From Nocardioides marinisabuli (GTDB taxonomy: Bacteria; Actinomycetota; Actinomycetes; Propionibacteriales; Nocardioidaceae), in the NCBI RefSeq assembly GCF_013466785.1, contig NZ_CP059163.1:1302001-1366000 (forward strand): a DNA stretch of 64,000 bases, in the 5' to 3' direction. Below are positions 1-11,056 of this stretch, in pieces. How positions within the stretch are numbered: position 1 is the first letter of the stretch; each line of letters starts with the position of its first letter. Below the pieces are notes generated by a model. That model did not search any database. It saw nothing but the letters and a program-made list of their open reading frames with translations, and was not told the DNA's origin. The translations under genes were made by a program, and so were the position numbers.

Positions 1-571
1 CGTCGGCGACCAGCAGGTGCCCGTCGGGCAGCGCGACCGCCTTGGCCGGGAAGCGCAGGTCGGTCGGCTCCACGACCGGGGCGACGTACGGCGACCCGGC
101 GGGCTGCAGCGTGCCGCGCTCGCGGTGCTCGGGCACCAGGTCGGCCAGCAGCGCCTCGATCGCGTGGGCGTGGCCCTCGCCGGCGTACTGCGCCACCACG
201 TAGCCCTCGGGGTCGACGAGCACCAGGGTCGGCCAGGCCCGGGCGGTGTAGGCCTGCCAGGTCACCAGCTCGGGGTCGTCGAGCACCGGGTGGTGCACGC
301 CGTAGCGCTCGACCGCCGCCGCGAGCGCGTCGGGGTCGGCCTCGTGGGCGAACTTCGGGCTGTGCACCCCGACCACCACCAGCTCCTCGGCGTACGCCGC
401 CTCGAGGGGGCGCAGCTCGTCGAGGACGTGGAGGCAGTTGACGCAGCAGAACGTCCAGAAGTCCAGCAGCAGGAAGCGGCCGCGGAGGTTGCTCAGGGTC
501 AGGGGGCCGTCGGTGTTGAGCCAGCCTCGGCCGGCGAGCTCGGGGGCGCGGACGCGCGGGCGGTGCGACAT
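1..571 (-). CDS. Thioredoxin-like/NHL-repeat protein (NHLRC2-like), C-terminus off the window
   Basis: The visible 190 residues start at an ATG and open with a thioredoxin-like fold. A CCVNC motif (residues 42-46, CxxC = C43/C46) sits in FWTFCCVNCLHVL, and the family cis-proline region ARAWPTLVLVDPEG follows near residue 120. The tail (LRFPAKAVALPDGHLLVAD) begins the NHL beta-propeller that follows this domain in NHLRC2 proteins. The rest of the gene lies beyond base 1. No signal peptide is visible, so a cytoplasmic thiol-redox or scaffold role is likely, but the substrate is unknown. It is divergent from the lipoprotein gene at 684, with a 112-bp gap holding both promoters. Confidence 0.85.
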   Translation of the reverse strand, partial: MSHRPRVRAPELAGRGWLNTDGPLTLSNLRGRFLLLDFWTFCCVNCLHVLDELRPLEAAYAEELVVVGVHSPKFAHEADPDALAAAVERYGVHHPVLDDPELVTWQAYTARAWPTLVLVDPEGYVVAQYAGEGHAHAIEALLADLVPEHRERGTLQPAGSPYVAPVVEPTDLRFPAKAVALPDGHLLVAD

Positions 572-683
572 GACCCGGATTCTGCCCCCGCCCGGCAACC
601 GCCCGGAACTTTGCGAAGTCGCTGACGAGGACCGCGGGTCTCGTTACGGTGCTGGAGTCACCTGCCCACGACCCCAGGAAGCC

Positions 684-1247
684 ATGACCGCTCGTCCCAC
701 CGTCCTGACCGCTCTGACCGGGTCCGCCGCCGTGCTGGCGCTGACCCTGGGTGCGTGTGGGGGAGGTGAGGACGGGCCCACCGTGTCCACGACCGCCGAC
801 GTGGACGCCGACACCGGCGCCGAGGACGACGGTGGGGACGACGGTGGGGACGACACGCAGGCCTCCGACGGCGGGACCGGACAGGTCGTCGTCGCGGGCA
901 CCACCTACTCCTTCACCCCCACCACCTGCGTCTTCAGCCCCGGCGACGCCCAGGAGTTCTCGATCAACGGCCCCGGCGAGGCGGAGGACGGCACCCCGGT
1001 CTTCGTCGACGCCGTGGGCCCGAACCAGCTGGTCGTCTACGTCGGCACCGCCGAGGCCTTCGGCGAGGCCGACACGATCTACGAGGTCAACCCGATGCTG
1101 GGCGGGGGCGGACCCACCGAGCCGATGGCCGGTCTCGAGGCCGGCGACGGGTCCGTCTCGGCCACCCCCGGCTTCTACCGGGTCGACGAGTCGCGCACCG
1201 AGTTCGAGGACGTCGGCCAGGGCGAGCTCGAGGTCAGCTGCGGCTGA
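684..1247 (+). CDS. Small exported lipoprotein of unknown function
   Basis: This is a 187-residue protein. The ATG at 684 is chosen because it puts a lipoprotein signal peptide at the very N-terminus: MTARPTV, a hydrophobic core, then lipobox LGAC with the lipidated Cys near residue 29. An Asp/Gly-rich low-complexity linker follows (about residues 34-60), typical of a surface tether. The C-terminal ~125 residues are a compact domain with two cysteines (TTCVF near residue 80 and a final VSCG) that could pair. I do not recognise the family. A weak AGGA lies just before the start codon. Confidence 0.75.
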   Translation: MTARPTVLTALTGSAAVLALTLGACGGGEDGPTVSTTADVDADTGAEDDGGDDGGDDTQASDGGTGQVVVAGTTYSFTPTTCVFSPGDAQEFSINGPGEAEDGTPVFVDAVGPNQLVVYVGTAEAFGEADTIYEVNPMLGGGGPTEPMAGLEAGDGSVSATPGFYRVDESRTEFEDVGQGELEVSCG

Positions 1248-1330
1248 CCCGACCGGGCTTCCCGGTTGCCGCCCGACGGCGACCAGGTCTGGGATAGCGT
1301 TCGTCCTCGAGAAGACGGAGGTCGCACGCC

Positions 1331-3112
1331 ATGTCCCACCCCGACCTCCGGGCCGGACCCGAGGCCGACCTGCGCGTCGCCTTCGACCGCTACGCGCGCC
1401 TGGTGCGCCGGTCCCTGGGCTCCGACATGGCCCTGGTCAGCCTGGTCGAGGAGCAGCGGCAGGCGTTCGTCGGCGCTGACGGGCTCACCGGTGAGCTGGC
1501 GACCACGCGCGAGACCCCGCTGTCGCACTCGTTCTGCCAGTGGGTGGTCGCCGACCAGGCCCCGCTGGTCATCACCGACGCCCGTCTCGACGAGCGGCTG
1601 CGCAGCAACCTGGCGATCCCCGACCTCGGGGTGATCGGCTACGCCGGCTACCCGATCCGTGACCAGCACGGCACCATCGTCGGCTCGCTGTGCGCGATCA
1701 CCCACGAGCCGCGCGAGTGGAGCGGGGCCGACCTGGCCTCGCTGCAGGACCTCGCGGCGGCCTGCTCCAGCGAGCTGGCCCAGCGCGGCCTGCGGGCCGA
1801 GGCGGCCCGGGCCGCCGACTCGGCGGCCAACCTGTCGCGCCGCTCGAGCGTGCTGCTCGCCCTGAGCGAGGGCCTGGCCAGCACCCGCACCCTCGGCGAC
1901 GTGGCCGTCGCCGTCGAGGCGGTCTCGATCGAGCAGCTCGGCTGCTCGCGCGCCGGCATCTGGATCGACGACACCGCCCAGCACCCGGGCACCTCCGACC
2001 CGGTCGGCGACGACGCCCGCCTGCACTACGTGCCCCCCACCGGCGACGACTGGCGCTCGGCCCAGCTCAACCAGCGCCTCGGCCTCGACCACTCCAACCC
2101 GCTGGGCAGCGCGATGGTCCTCCAGCGGCCGGTGTGGTTCCACGACCGGGCCGCGCAGAACGAGCACTACGGCCACCTCGACCTCAGCGCCCAGGTCGGC
2201 GAGGCCCGCGCCTTCCTGCCGCTCTACGACACCGACGGCGTCTCGCTGGGGGCGATGGCGCTGGTCTGGGACACCGCCCGCGACCAGAGCGACGAGGACG
2301 TCACCACGATGACCGCGCTGGCGTCGTACACCGCCCAGGCGGTGAGCCGGGCGCTGCTGGTGCAGGAGCGGCTCGACGCCCTGGTGACGCTGCAGAGCGC
2401 GCTGCTGCCGGCGCTGCCGCGCAGCACCGGCCAGGAGATCGCGGCGCGCTACCGACCGGCCGCCGCCCGCGACCAGGTCGGCGGCGACTGGTACGACGCC
2501 GTGGTGATGCCCGGCGGCGACACCTCGCTGATGATCGGCGACGTGGTGGGCCACGACCTCGGGGCCGCGGCGACGATGGGCCAGGTGCGCAACATGCTGC
2601 GCGCCATCACCTGGGCCGTCGACGACCGCCCGGCGGCCAACGTGCGCCTGCTCGACCACGCGCTGCACGACCTGGAGGTCGAGGGCCTCGCGACGCTGGT
2701 GCACGCCCGCATCGAGGCTCCCGGCCCGGAGGACGACGAGCCCGGCGGGCGCTGGCTGGCCTGGACCAACGCGGGGCACCCGCCGCCGCTGCTGCTCGGG
2801 CCCGAGGGCCGGTGCTCCTACCTGCAGGACGGGCCGCCCGACCTGATGATCGGGGTGCTGCCCGACGTCGAGCGCGCCGACCAGCGCGTCCTCGTCGCGG
2901 CCGGCTCGACCCTGCTTCTCTACACCGACGGGCTCGTCGAGCGGCGCGGCGAGCACCTCGACGAGGGGCTCGAGCGGTTGGCCGCCGCGGTGGCGGACCA
3001 CGGCCACCTGCCGGTCGAGAAGTTCCTCGACGCCGTGCTGCGCGACCTCGCCGACGACGACCTCGACGACGACATCGCGGTGATGGCGGTGCGGTTCACG
3101 CCCGACGACTGA
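1331..3112 (+). CDS. GAF-domain SpoIIE/PP2C-type serine phosphatase
   Basis: This 593-residue signalling protein has three parts. Residues ~20-165 form a GAF domain (SHSFCQWVV, GYPIRDQHGTIVGSLC). Residues ~180-355 form a second, more divergent GAF-like domain. Residues ~370-590 form a PP2C-like SpoIIE phosphatase with the metal-binding signatures GGDWYDAV and IGDVVGHD and a C-terminal DDDIAVMAVR. Proteins of this kind usually dephosphorylate anti-anti-sigma factors in partner-switching stress pathways. No anti-sigma or STAS gene lies beside it, so its partners are elsewhere. No transmembrane segment is visible, so the sensing is cytoplasmic. Confidence 0.93.
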   Translation: MSHPDLRAGPEADLRVAFDRYARLVRRSLGSDMALVSLVEEQRQAFVGADGLTGELATTRETPLSHSFCQWVVADQAPLVITDARLDERLRSNLAIPDLGVIGYAGYPIRDQHGTIVGSLCAITHEPREWSGADLASLQDLAAACSSELAQRGLRAEAARAADSAANLSRRSSVLLALSEGLASTRTLGDVAVAVEAVSIEQLGCSRAGIWIDDTAQHPGTSDPVGDDARLHYVPPTGDDWRSAQLNQRLGLDHSNPLGSAMVLQRPVWFHDRAAQNEHYGHLDLSAQVGEARAFLPLYDTDGVSLGAMALVWDTARDQSDEDVTTMTALASYTAQAVSRALLVQERLDALVTLQSALLPALPRSTGQEIAARYRPAAARDQVGGDWYDAVVMPGGDTSLMIGDVVGHDLGAAATMGQVRNMLRAITWAVDDRPAANVRLLDHALHDLEVEGLATLVHARIEAPGPEDDEPGGRWLAWTNAGHPPPLLLGPEGRCSYLQDGPPDLMIGVLPDVERADQRVLVAAGSTLLLYTDGLVERRGEHLDEGLERLAAAVADHGHLPVEKFLDAVLRDLADDDLDDDIAVMAVRFTPDD

Positions 3113-3144
3113 GTCACCGACCCGGTCGGGCGCCAGTGCGGCCG

Positions 3145-3471
3145 CTAGTGCTGGCGGCGCTCGTGCAGCCGCTGCTGGGCCGCCTCGAGGTAGGCCAGGC
3201 AGGGCGCCTCCTGGCCGGGGTGCTGCTCGGTGAGGTGGAAGGTCCACCGGTCCATCGCGGCCAGATAGCCGTTGTCGGCGCCCGGTCGGTACGTCGACCA
3301 CGCGCGGCGCTGGGTGCGACCGGTGGCCCGGGCCGAGGCCGAGGTGGTGCACTCGGAGCAGCCGATGCGGTAGACGAAGGAGTCGTCGGCGCCCACGTCG
3401 ATGGTGACCGTGGCCAGGGCCCCGGCCTCGGCCGTGGCCTTGCGGGCTCGCGCCGATCGTGTCGCCGCCAT
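3145..3471 (-). CDS. Small hypothetical protein with CxxC
   Basis: This 108-residue basic protein starts at the ATG at 3471, which is preceded by a strong GAGGAGGGG ribosome-binding site at good spacing. The N-terminus is Ala/Arg/Lys-rich. It is followed by RIGCSECTTSA, a single CxxC pair, and then an Arg/Trp/Tyr-rich segment. No family is recognised and there is no signal peptide or membrane segment. It converges on the phosphatase gene (32-bp gap) and is divergent from the gene at 3532. Confidence 0.7.
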   Translation of the reverse strand: MAATRSARARKATAEAGALATVTIDVGADDSFVYRIGCSECTTSASARATGRTQRRAWSTYRPGADNGYLAAMDRWTFHLTEQHPGQEAPCLAYLEAAQQRLHERRQH

Positions 3472-3531
3472 GGCCACCCCTCCTCGTGCTTCCTCGACGA
3501 CCGAGACTACGGGGGCTCTAGGCTGCCGCCC

Positions 3532-4353
3532 ATGAGCGCCCCCGACGACCGCGACCTCCTCGCCGGCTACGCCGAGACCTGGTGGCAGGCCATCGACGAC
3601 TTCACCGCCCTGCTCGAGGACCTCGACGAGGCCGAGTGGGCGACTCCCACCGACCTCGCGGGCTGGGACGTGCGCGCGGTCGCCGCCCACGTCGCCCACC
3701 TCGAGCAGGTGCTGGCCACCGGCGTCGAGGAGCACGCCGAGGTCGGCGAGCCCGCCCACGCGACGGGCCTGATGAACCTCTACACCGAGATCGGCGTCGT
3801 CAACCGGCGCGACGCCTCGCCCGACGCGATCATCAACGAGATCCGCTCCGCGGCGACCGCGCGGCGCACGGCGTTGCTGGCCGACCCCCCGTCCGACGCC
3901 TCCGCGACCCCCGACCGGGTCTTCGGCGGGGTGCCGTGGAGCTGGGGCACGCTGCTGCGCAACCGGCCCCTCGACGTGTGGATGCACGAGCAGGACGTGC
4001 GCCGCGCGACCGGTCGCCCCGGCGGCCTCGACAGCGCTGCGGCGCAGCACACCATCGAGTACCTCGCGGAGTCGATGGGCTACGTGCTGGCCAAGAAGGT
4101 GGGGGCACCGGCCGGCACCACGCTGGTGCTGCACGTCGAGGGCTGCGAGCCGGTCGCGCACGCCGTCGGCGACGACGGCCGCGGCCGGCCGGTGGCTCCC
4201 CCGGCGACCCCCACCGTGGCGCTGCACCTCGACCGCGACTCCTTCGCCCGGCTGGCCGGCGGGCGCTGCGACGCCGAGCCCGGCGCCGTACGGGTCGAGG
4301 GCGACCAGGAGCTCGGCGCCCGGGTGGTCGCGTCGATGGCGACCACCCCGTGA
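3532..4353 (+). CDS. Mycothiol-dependent maleylpyruvate isomerase-family protein (TIGR03083 type)
   Basis: This 273-residue protein shows the DinB-like N-terminal four-helix bundle of the actinobacterial maleylpyruvate isomerase family. The features are WWQAIDDFTALLEDL, the metal-ligand motif AAHVAHLE near residue 65, and the later RPLDVWMHEQDVRRA with its conserved His near residue 150. A C-terminal SCP2-like domain follows (residues ~190-273). Family members use mycothiol for isomerisation or S-transfer. The real substrate here is unknown. The stop codon overlaps the GTG of the following SDR, so the two are translationally coupled and probably act together. Confidence 0.85.
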   Translation: MSAPDDRDLLAGYAETWWQAIDDFTALLEDLDEAEWATPTDLAGWDVRAVAAHVAHLEQVLATGVEEHAEVGEPAHATGLMNLYTEIGVVNRRDASPDAIINEIRSAATARRTALLADPPSDASATPDRVFGGVPWSWGTLLRNRPLDVWMHEQDVRRATGRPGGLDSAAAQHTIEYLAESMGYVLAKKVGAPAGTTLVLHVEGCEPVAHAVGDDGRGRPVAPPATPTVALHLDRDSFARLAGGRCDAEPGAVRVEGDQELGARVVASMATTP

Positions 4354-5300
4354 GCGCCCCGGTGAACAGGCCCGTGGACACCTGGCGGCTGGCCGACATC
4401 CCCGACCAGGCCGGGCGCACCATCGTGGTCACCGGCCCGTCGGTCGGCGGCCTGGGCCACGTCACCGCCCTCGAGCTGGCCCGCCGCGGCGCACGCGTGG
4501 TGCTCGCCGGGCGCACCCAGGCCAAGCTCGACGAGGCCCGGTCCAGTATCGAGGCCGAGGTGCCCGGCGCCGACCTCGAGCCGCTGCTCGTCGACGTCTC
4601 CGACCTGTCCTCGGTACGCCGCGCGGCCGCGGCCGCCGGCCGGCTGGGGCCGATCCACGTGCTGGTCAACAACGCCGGGGTGATGGGCACGCCGTACTCG
4701 CGCACCGCCGACGGCCTCGAGCTGCAGATGGCCACCAACCACTTCGGGCCGTTCCTGCTGACCGGGCTGCTGCTGCCGCAGCTGGTCGACAGCGAGGGCG
4801 GGCGCGTGGTGGCGGTGTCCTCGCAGTTCCACCGGGCGGCGCGGCGCGCCCCGCTCGAGGACCCGCGCAGCACCACCGGCCGCTACTCGCGCTGGCCGAC
4901 GTACGCGCGCACCAAGCTGGCCAACCTGCTGTTCACCTTCGAGCTCGACCGGCGCTGCCGGGCCGCGGAGGTGCCGGTGCTCGCGACCGCGGCGCACCCC
5001 GGCTTCGCCGGCAGCCACCTCGCCGTCAACGGCCAGTACGGCCGCACCAGCGGCGGGGTCGCCAGCATCCTCGACGGCGCCATCAAGGCGGTCTCCCAGC
5101 CGGTCGCCCACGGTGCCTGGCCGACGCTGATGGCCGCCACCGCCGACCTGCCCGGGTCGACGTACTGCGGGCCGGGCGGGCTGGGCGAGATGTCCGGCGC
5201 GCCGCAGGTCGTCACCGCGCGCCGCCTCGCCCACGACGAGATCGCCCAGCGCCGTCTGTGGGAGCTCAGCGAGCGGGTCACCGGCATCAGCTACCCCTGA
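4350..5300 (+). CDS. Short-chain dehydrogenase/reductase
   Basis: This 316-residue Rossmann oxidoreductase starts at a GTG that overlaps the previous stop codon (GTGA). The nucleotide-binding loop reads TGPSVGGLG (residues 28-36) instead of the usual TGxxxGIG. NNAGVMG, the catalytic Ser in VVAVSSQ, and Y185/K189 in YARTKLANLL are all present, so the active site is complete. The layout resembles the retinol-dehydrogenase-like or light-dependent protochlorophyllide-reductase-like SDRs common in actinobacteria. The substrate cannot be read from sequence; coupling to the mycothiol-type enzyme suggests a joint detoxification or degradation step. Confidence 0.9.
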   Translation: MSAPVNRPVDTWRLADIPDQAGRTIVVTGPSVGGLGHVTALELARRGARVVLAGRTQAKLDEARSSIEAEVPGADLEPLLVDVSDLSSVRRAAAAAGRLGPIHVLVNNAGVMGTPYSRTADGLELQMATNHFGPFLLTGLLLPQLVDSEGGRVVAVSSQFHRAARRAPLEDPRSTTGRYSRWPTYARTKLANLLFTFELDRRCRAAEVPVLATAAHPGFAGSHLAVNGQYGRTSGGVASILDGAIKAVSQPVAHGAWPTLMAATADLPGSTYCGPGGLGEMSGAPQVVTARRLAHDEIAQRRLWELSERVTGISYP

Positions 5301-5328
5301 CCCCAGGTGCTGGACGGGCGAGTCGCTC

Positions 5329-5394
5329 ACTTGTCAGGTGTTGCAACCCCTGACAAGTGCATGAGTCCCCGGCCGGCCGGGGACTCATGCAGGG
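5329..5394. repeat. 66-bp double-palindrome intergenic repeat, copy 1 (family B)
   Basis: Two adjacent hairpins lie between convergent genes. The first pairs ACTTGTCAGG (5329-5338) with CCTGACAAGT (5349-5358) around a loop containing the self-complementary GTTGCAAC. The second (5359-5390) is a perfect 32-bp palindrome built from GCATGAGTCCCCGGCC and its complement. The same element occurs inverted at 36002-36087. Its position at the 3' ends of two converging genes fits a bidirectional terminator, but neither hairpin has a T-tract. Confidence 0.85.
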
Positions 5395-5397
5395 GGT

Positions 5398-6912
5398 TTA
5401 GCGCTGCTCGTCCCGCACCCGCACCAGCCCGCCGAGGGTGGCGACGTACGCCGCCCCGTCGGGGCCGAGGGTGACCTCGGACCAGTGGTTGTCGAGCAGG
5501 GGGCCGCGGCCGGTGCGCACGGAGAAGGCGGGGCGGCCGGTGCGGACGTCGAGGGCGGTGAGGTACCAGGCGTCGACGCCCCACCAGCTCTTGCGCTTGG
5601 TCCAGGAGTAGAGCAGCCCGGCTTGAGCGGAGACCGCCGGCGTCGCGGAGGGCGAGACGACCTCGGAGGTCCAGGCCGGCACGCACTCGCGCCCCACCAC
5701 GTCGACGCGGGCCAGGCCGCCGGTCGGGACCCGGCCCAGGACGGTGCGCAGCACCCCGTCGTAGCCGTGGGTGTTGGCGACCACGACCCCGCGGCCGACG
5801 GCGACCAGCGCGCCCTGGCTGGCCGAGGCGTCGTCGTCGAAGACCTCGGCCTGGCAGACCCGTTCGCCGTCGGCGCCGTCGAGGACGACAACGTGCATGC
5901 GCGGGTTGGCGTTGTCGGTGATCGCGATCAGTCCGTCGGCCAGCAGCGTCGCCGGGGAGCCGCTGCCCTGGGCGAGCTGGCCGGGCTTGGTGGCGCTGCC
6001 GCGCTCGTAGTCGCTGCGCCAGGTCAGCACCGGCTCGCCGCCGCGCACGTCGAGGCGGGCCACGGAGCCGACCGTGACGACGTACACGCCGCCGTCGGGG
6101 CCGGTGGTGAGCGGGTTGGCGACCTCCTCGTCGAGCTCGAGCAGCTGCGGCGGGCCGCCGAGCGGGTCGAGGAAGCCGGCCCGGCCCTGCCGGGTGACGA
6201 ACCAGATGCGGCCGTCGCTGTCGGGCGCCACCGAGAGCAGGCAGTCGTCGTCGGGCACCAGCGCGCCCAGGTCGTGGGTCTCGAGGGTGGTCAGGTCGGC
6301 CTCGCCGGCGCCGTCGGCGGTGGCCACGACCAGCACCTGCCGGTCGGCGGTCGGCACGACGACCCGGTCGGCCGCGTCGAGGTGGAAGCCGACCCGGGCG
6401 CAGCCGGGCGCACCGTCGGGGTCGGGCAGGTCCTTGCCGGCCAGCGGGCGCAGGGTGTCGGCGTCGATGACGCGCAGGCGCTGGTCGTCGCCCTCGCCGC
6501 ACAGCGCCACCAGCCGGCCGCCGGTGGTGACGTCGATCCCCGCGCACTGCTCGGCGCCGTACCAGGCGGTGTCGACCTCGGGGCTCAGCCCGAGCGGCCC
6601 GGCGACGGCCGCCGTGCCGGGGGCGTCGAGGGTGAGCGGCTGCGGGGTGACGGGCCGGCCGGTGTAGCCGGGGGTGACCAGCGCCCCCGAGCCGCTGGGC
6701 AGCGGCAGCAGACCGTCGGGCACGAGCACCAGCAGGCCGGCGAGCACCGCGAGCGCCAGCCCCCAGCCGCCGACCGTACGACGACCGGGCCGCCAGGCGC
6801 GCCGCACCCGCGGGTGCGCCAGGCCCGCCAGGGCGAGCAGCGGCACCAGGGGCCCCAGCCACCACCACAGCAGGCCGAGGCCCAGCAGGACCGCGGTGCG
6901 CCAGAACCTCAC
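5398..6912 (-). CDS. Membrane-anchored beta-propeller (PQQ/WD-like) protein
   Basis: This protein has 504 residues. The first ~75 carry two hydrophobic segments ([24 protein letters not shown], split by an Arg-rich loop, then [16 protein letters not shown]), so it is anchored in the membrane. The remaining ~425 residues form repeated blade-like units rich in short beta strands ([49 protein letters not shown]), typical of a PQQ-binding-type propeller exposed outside the cell. No catalytic motif is visible; a binding or scaffold role is the safest reading. It is followed by family-B repeat DNA, and its start lies 4 bp from the stop of the enoyl-CoA hydratase gene upstream. Confidence 0.8.
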   Translation of the reverse strand: MRFWRTAVLLGLGLLWWWLGPLVPLLALAGLAHPRVRRAWRPGRRTVGGWGLALAVLAGLLVLVPDGLLPLPSGSGALVTPGYTGRPVTPQPLTLDAPGTAAVAGPLGLSPEVDTAWYGAEQCAGIDVTTGGRLVALCGEGDDQRLRVIDADTLRPLAGKDLPDPDGAPGCARVGFHLDAADRVVVPTADRQVLVVATADGAGEADLTTLETHDLGALVPDDDCLLSVAPDSDGRIWFVTRQGRAGFLDPLGGPPQLLELDEEVANPLTTGPDGGVYVVTVGSVARLDVRGGEPVLTWRSDYERGSATKPGQLAQGSGSPATLLADGLIAITDNANPRMHVVVLDGADGERVCQAEVFDDDASASQGALVAVGRGVVVANTHGYDGVLRTVLGRVPTGGLARVDVVGRECVPAWTSEVVSPSATPAVSAQAGLLYSWTKRKSWWGVDAWYLTALDVRTGRPAFSVRTGRGPLLDNHWSEVTLGPDGAAYVATLGGLVRVRDEQR

Positions 6913-6916
6913 GCGC

Positions 6917-7723
6917 TCAGCGCTGGCGCGGCCCGAACTCGGGGGCGACGCGCTGGAAGGCGGCCTCGCGGGCGGCCTTGGTGTTGCGCGCGACCAGCAG
7001 CCAGGCCTGCTCGACCCGCTCGCGGGCGAAGGTGTGGCGCGCCGAGGAGGTCCAGGTGTCGTCGAAGAGCCGCTTGGCGGCGGCGAGCTGGTCGGGCGAG
7101 CGGCCCTTGAGCTGCTCGGCGAGCTCGAGGGCGGCGGCGACGGGGTCGCTGTCGATCTCGGTGACCAGGCCCAGGTCGTGGGCCTGCTTGCCGGTGACGG
7201 TCTCCGCGGTCATCGTCAGCCGCTTCGCCACGTCGATGCCGACGAGCTCCTTGAGCGAGCGGACGCCCGACATGTCGGGGATGATCCCCCACCTGCCCTC
7301 GAGCACCGACCACTGCGAGTCGGGGGTGGCGATGCGGAAGTCGGCGGCCAGCGCGATCTGCAGCCCGCCGCCCAGGCAGTGCCCGTGGACCGCCGCCACG
7401 ACCGGCACCGGCAGCCGGCGCCAGGCCCAGCAGGCCTCCTGGAAGGTGTTGGTGCCGCGCCAGGGCCGCGGCACGAAGGCCAGCGCGACCCGGCCCGGGG
7501 TGCGCATCACGGTCGCGAAGTCGAGGCCGGCGCAGAAGGCGTCGCCCTCGCCGGAGAGCACGACCGCACGCAGGGTCTTGTCGCGGCGCAGCATCCGGGC
7601 CGTCGAGACGAGGTCGTCGAGGACGTCGAGAGTCAGCGCGTTGAGCTTGTCGGGGCGGTCGAGACGCACGTGGGCGACGCCGTCCTCGATGGTGCAGGCG
7701 ACGTGGCTCGTCCGGTTGCTCAT
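6917..7723 (-). CDS. Enoyl-CoA hydratase/isomerase (crotonase family)
   Basis: This is a 268-residue crotonase. The oxyanion-hole elements are visible as [13 protein letters not shown] (near residue 62) and [21 protein letters not shown] (near residue 115). The usual second catalytic Glu region reads [16 protein letters not shown], and C-terminal helices complete the fold. It would act on 2-enoyl-CoA or a related acyl-CoA in fatty-acid or side-chain degradation. The ATG at 7723 is used; an in-frame MHHER extension is possible. It is divergent from pgm with only 24 bp between the start codons. Confidence 0.92.
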   Translation of the reverse strand: MSNRTSHVACTIEDGVAHVRLDRPDKLNALTLDVLDDLVSTARMLRRDKTLRAVVLSGEGDAFCAGLDFATVMRTPGRVALAFVPRPWRGTNTFQEACWAWRRLPVPVVAAVHGHCLGGGLQIALAADFRIATPDSQWSVLEGRWGIIPDMSGVRSLKELVGIDVAKRLTMTAETVTGKQAHDLGLVTEIDSDPVAAALELAEQLKGRSPDQLAAAKRLFDDTWTSSARHTFARERVEQAWLLVARNTKAAREAAFQRVAPEFGPRQR

Positions 7724-7747
7724 GCGCTCATGATGCATGATGCGGGA

Positions 7748-9396
<1,649 letters not shown>

Positions 9397-9400
<4 letters not shown>

Positions 9401-10125
9401 CCGGCACGATCCTGACGATGGGCGGCGGCGGCTTCTCGATGGCCGACGACCGGTCCGTCCCGGCGCCGCTCGACGACTTCCTGCTCTCCCTGGTGGAGAG
9501 CCCGCGGGGCGCCGGCGGGCTGCCCCGGGTCTGCTTCGTGGGCACCGCCAGCGGCGACGCGGCCGGCTACGCCGAGGGGTTCGAGACCGCCTTCCGGGGT
9601 CGCGCCGAGACCAGCGTGCTGCCGCTCTTCTACTACGACCAGATCCCTGGCGGGGACCTGCGCGCGCACGTGCTCGCCCAGGACGTGGTCTACGTCGGCG
9701 GCGGCTCGACCGCCAACCTGCTGGCGCTGTGGCGCCTGCACGGCCTCGACGAGGTGCTGCGCGAGGCGGCGGCCGCCGGCACGGTGCTCGCCGGCATCAG
9801 CGCCGGCATGAACTGCTGGTACGAGGGCTCGGTCACCGACTCCTACGGCCCGCTCGCCGCACTGCCCGACGGCCTCGGGCTGCTGCCCGGCAGCGCCTGC
9901 CCGCACTACGACGGCGAGGCCGAGCGCCGCCCGACCTACCTCGACCTGGTCGGCACCGGCGCCCTGCCCGCCGGCTACGCCGCCCACGACGGGGTGGCGC
10001 TGCTGTGGCGCGACGGCGAGCTCGTCGAGGCCGTGTCGGAGCGCCCCGATGCCCGTGCCTTCCGGGTGCGGCGCGAGGGCGGGGTAGCCGTCGAGGAGCC
10101 GCTCGAGGTCCGCCTCCTCCCCTGA
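9397..10125 (+). CDS. Peptidase E-like serine peptidase (family S51)
   Basis: This 242-residue protein starts at a GTG overlapping the pgm stop. The S51 nucleophile elbow is GISAGMNCW with Ser135, preceded by [14 protein letters not shown] and followed by a CPHYDGE segment that carries the expected His. Family S51 includes dipeptidase PepE (Asp-Xaa dipeptides) and cyanophycinase-like enzymes; the length and lack of a signal peptide favour the cytoplasmic PepE-like branch. It is followed directly by a family-A repeat. Confidence 0.9.
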
Positions 10126-10132
10126 CCAGCAC

Positions 10133-10275
10133 CGTTGGTCGAGCAGCAAGGAGCGCCAGCGACGCGCGTCGCCGAGACCCCGTGAGTGACTCGCAGACCG
10201 CAACCGTGGTCGCCGTACGCCATGGGCTCACCGGGTTTCGGCGACGCTCGAGCCTTCGGCCCTCGCTGCTCAACC
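10133..10275. repeat. Dispersed palindromic repeat, family A, single inverted copy
   Basis: This 143-bp element matches the reverse complement of the 129-bp units at 38745 and 38935. It shares CGTTGGTCGAGCAG at one end, GTCGCCGAGACCC, GTCGCCGTACGCCATGG in the middle, and GACGCTCGAGCCTTCGGCC and GCTGCTCAACC at the other end. The two outer thirds are complementary, so it can fold as a long hairpin. It sits between a gene on the + strand and the 3' end of the MOSC gene on the - strand, and the TGA of the MOSC gene (10272-10270) lies inside it. Confidence 0.88.
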
Positions 10276-10994
10276 GACGACGGTGACCTCGTCGCCGGGG
10301 CGGACGGTGCCGGGGCGGAGGACGTGGCCGTCGACGCCGAGGGTGGGGGTGCCGCGGAGGGTGGTGAGGGCGGTGAGGACGCCGGAGCCGCGGGCGCCGG
10401 TCAGCGGGTCGAGGTCGAGGACGGCGCAGCGGGGGGTGCGGGTGGTGAAGCGGAGGACGGCGCTGCCGACGGCCACGTCGCGACCGACCCAGTCGTCCTC
10501 GGCGAAGGCCCGACCGCCCTCGACGACGAGGTTGGCGCGCACCCGGGCGGGGTCGAGGCCGCCGAGCGCGGCGAGCGAGCCCTCGCCCACAGGCTGACCG
10601 AGCCGCCGTAGACGACCCCGCCGGCCGGGGCCTGCGCCAGGCGCACCCGGCGACCCAGGTGGGCGGAGGCGGCCTCGGCGAACGGTCCGTCCACCAGCTC
10701 GAGCGCCACCTCGCGACCCCAGTAGTCGCAGGTGACCGACTCCCCCGAGAGCACCGCGGGAGCCCGCAGCGCAGCACGCCCCGGCGCTTCGAGCACCAGG
10801 TCGTCACCGGCATCGTCGAGCAGCAGCCCCACGAGTCCCGGGTGGGCCACGGTCCGCAGCACCTGCCGGGCGCCGACGTCGACGAAGCACCAGCGCCGGT
10901 CGCCGACCACCCCGTCGGCGGCCAGCACCACCTGGTCGCGGGCGAGGTGACGGGTGCCCTTCGCGGCGGCGTACCCGACCCTGCTGACCCTCAC
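10270..10994 (-). pseudogene. MOSC-domain protein interrupted by a one-base deletion
   Basis: The reading frame from the GTG at 10994 gives [17 protein letters not shown] through VVYGGSVSL, the N-terminal MOSC beta-barrel, and then breaks. The next frame continues at once with GEGSLAALGGLDPARVRANL, DWVGRDVAVG and the family motif RCAVLDLDPLTG, and ends at 10270. Adding one base near 10588-10592 (CTGTGGGC on the coding strand) restores a continuous 241-residue protein. MOSC proteins handle molybdenum-cofactor-linked sulfur or metal-sulfur chemistry. The clean homology on both sides suggests a sequencing indel or a very recent mutation. Confidence 0.82.
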
Positions 10995-11056
10995 CCGCCC
11001 GAGCCTGCCACGCCCGGGTCTTGTCCAGGCCGGTCGAGCCTGGTGAGGTACGCGGT

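Noticed and set aside
605-650. ECF-sigma promoter (GGAAC then CGTTA) before the lipoprotein gene
   Set aside because: Spacing between the two boxes is about 30 bp, too long for an ECF promoter.
1175-3352. Long open frame opposite the GAF-SpoIIE phosphatase gene
   Set aside because: It has no motif and low-complexity composition; the phosphatase on the + strand has clear GAF and PP2C motifs.
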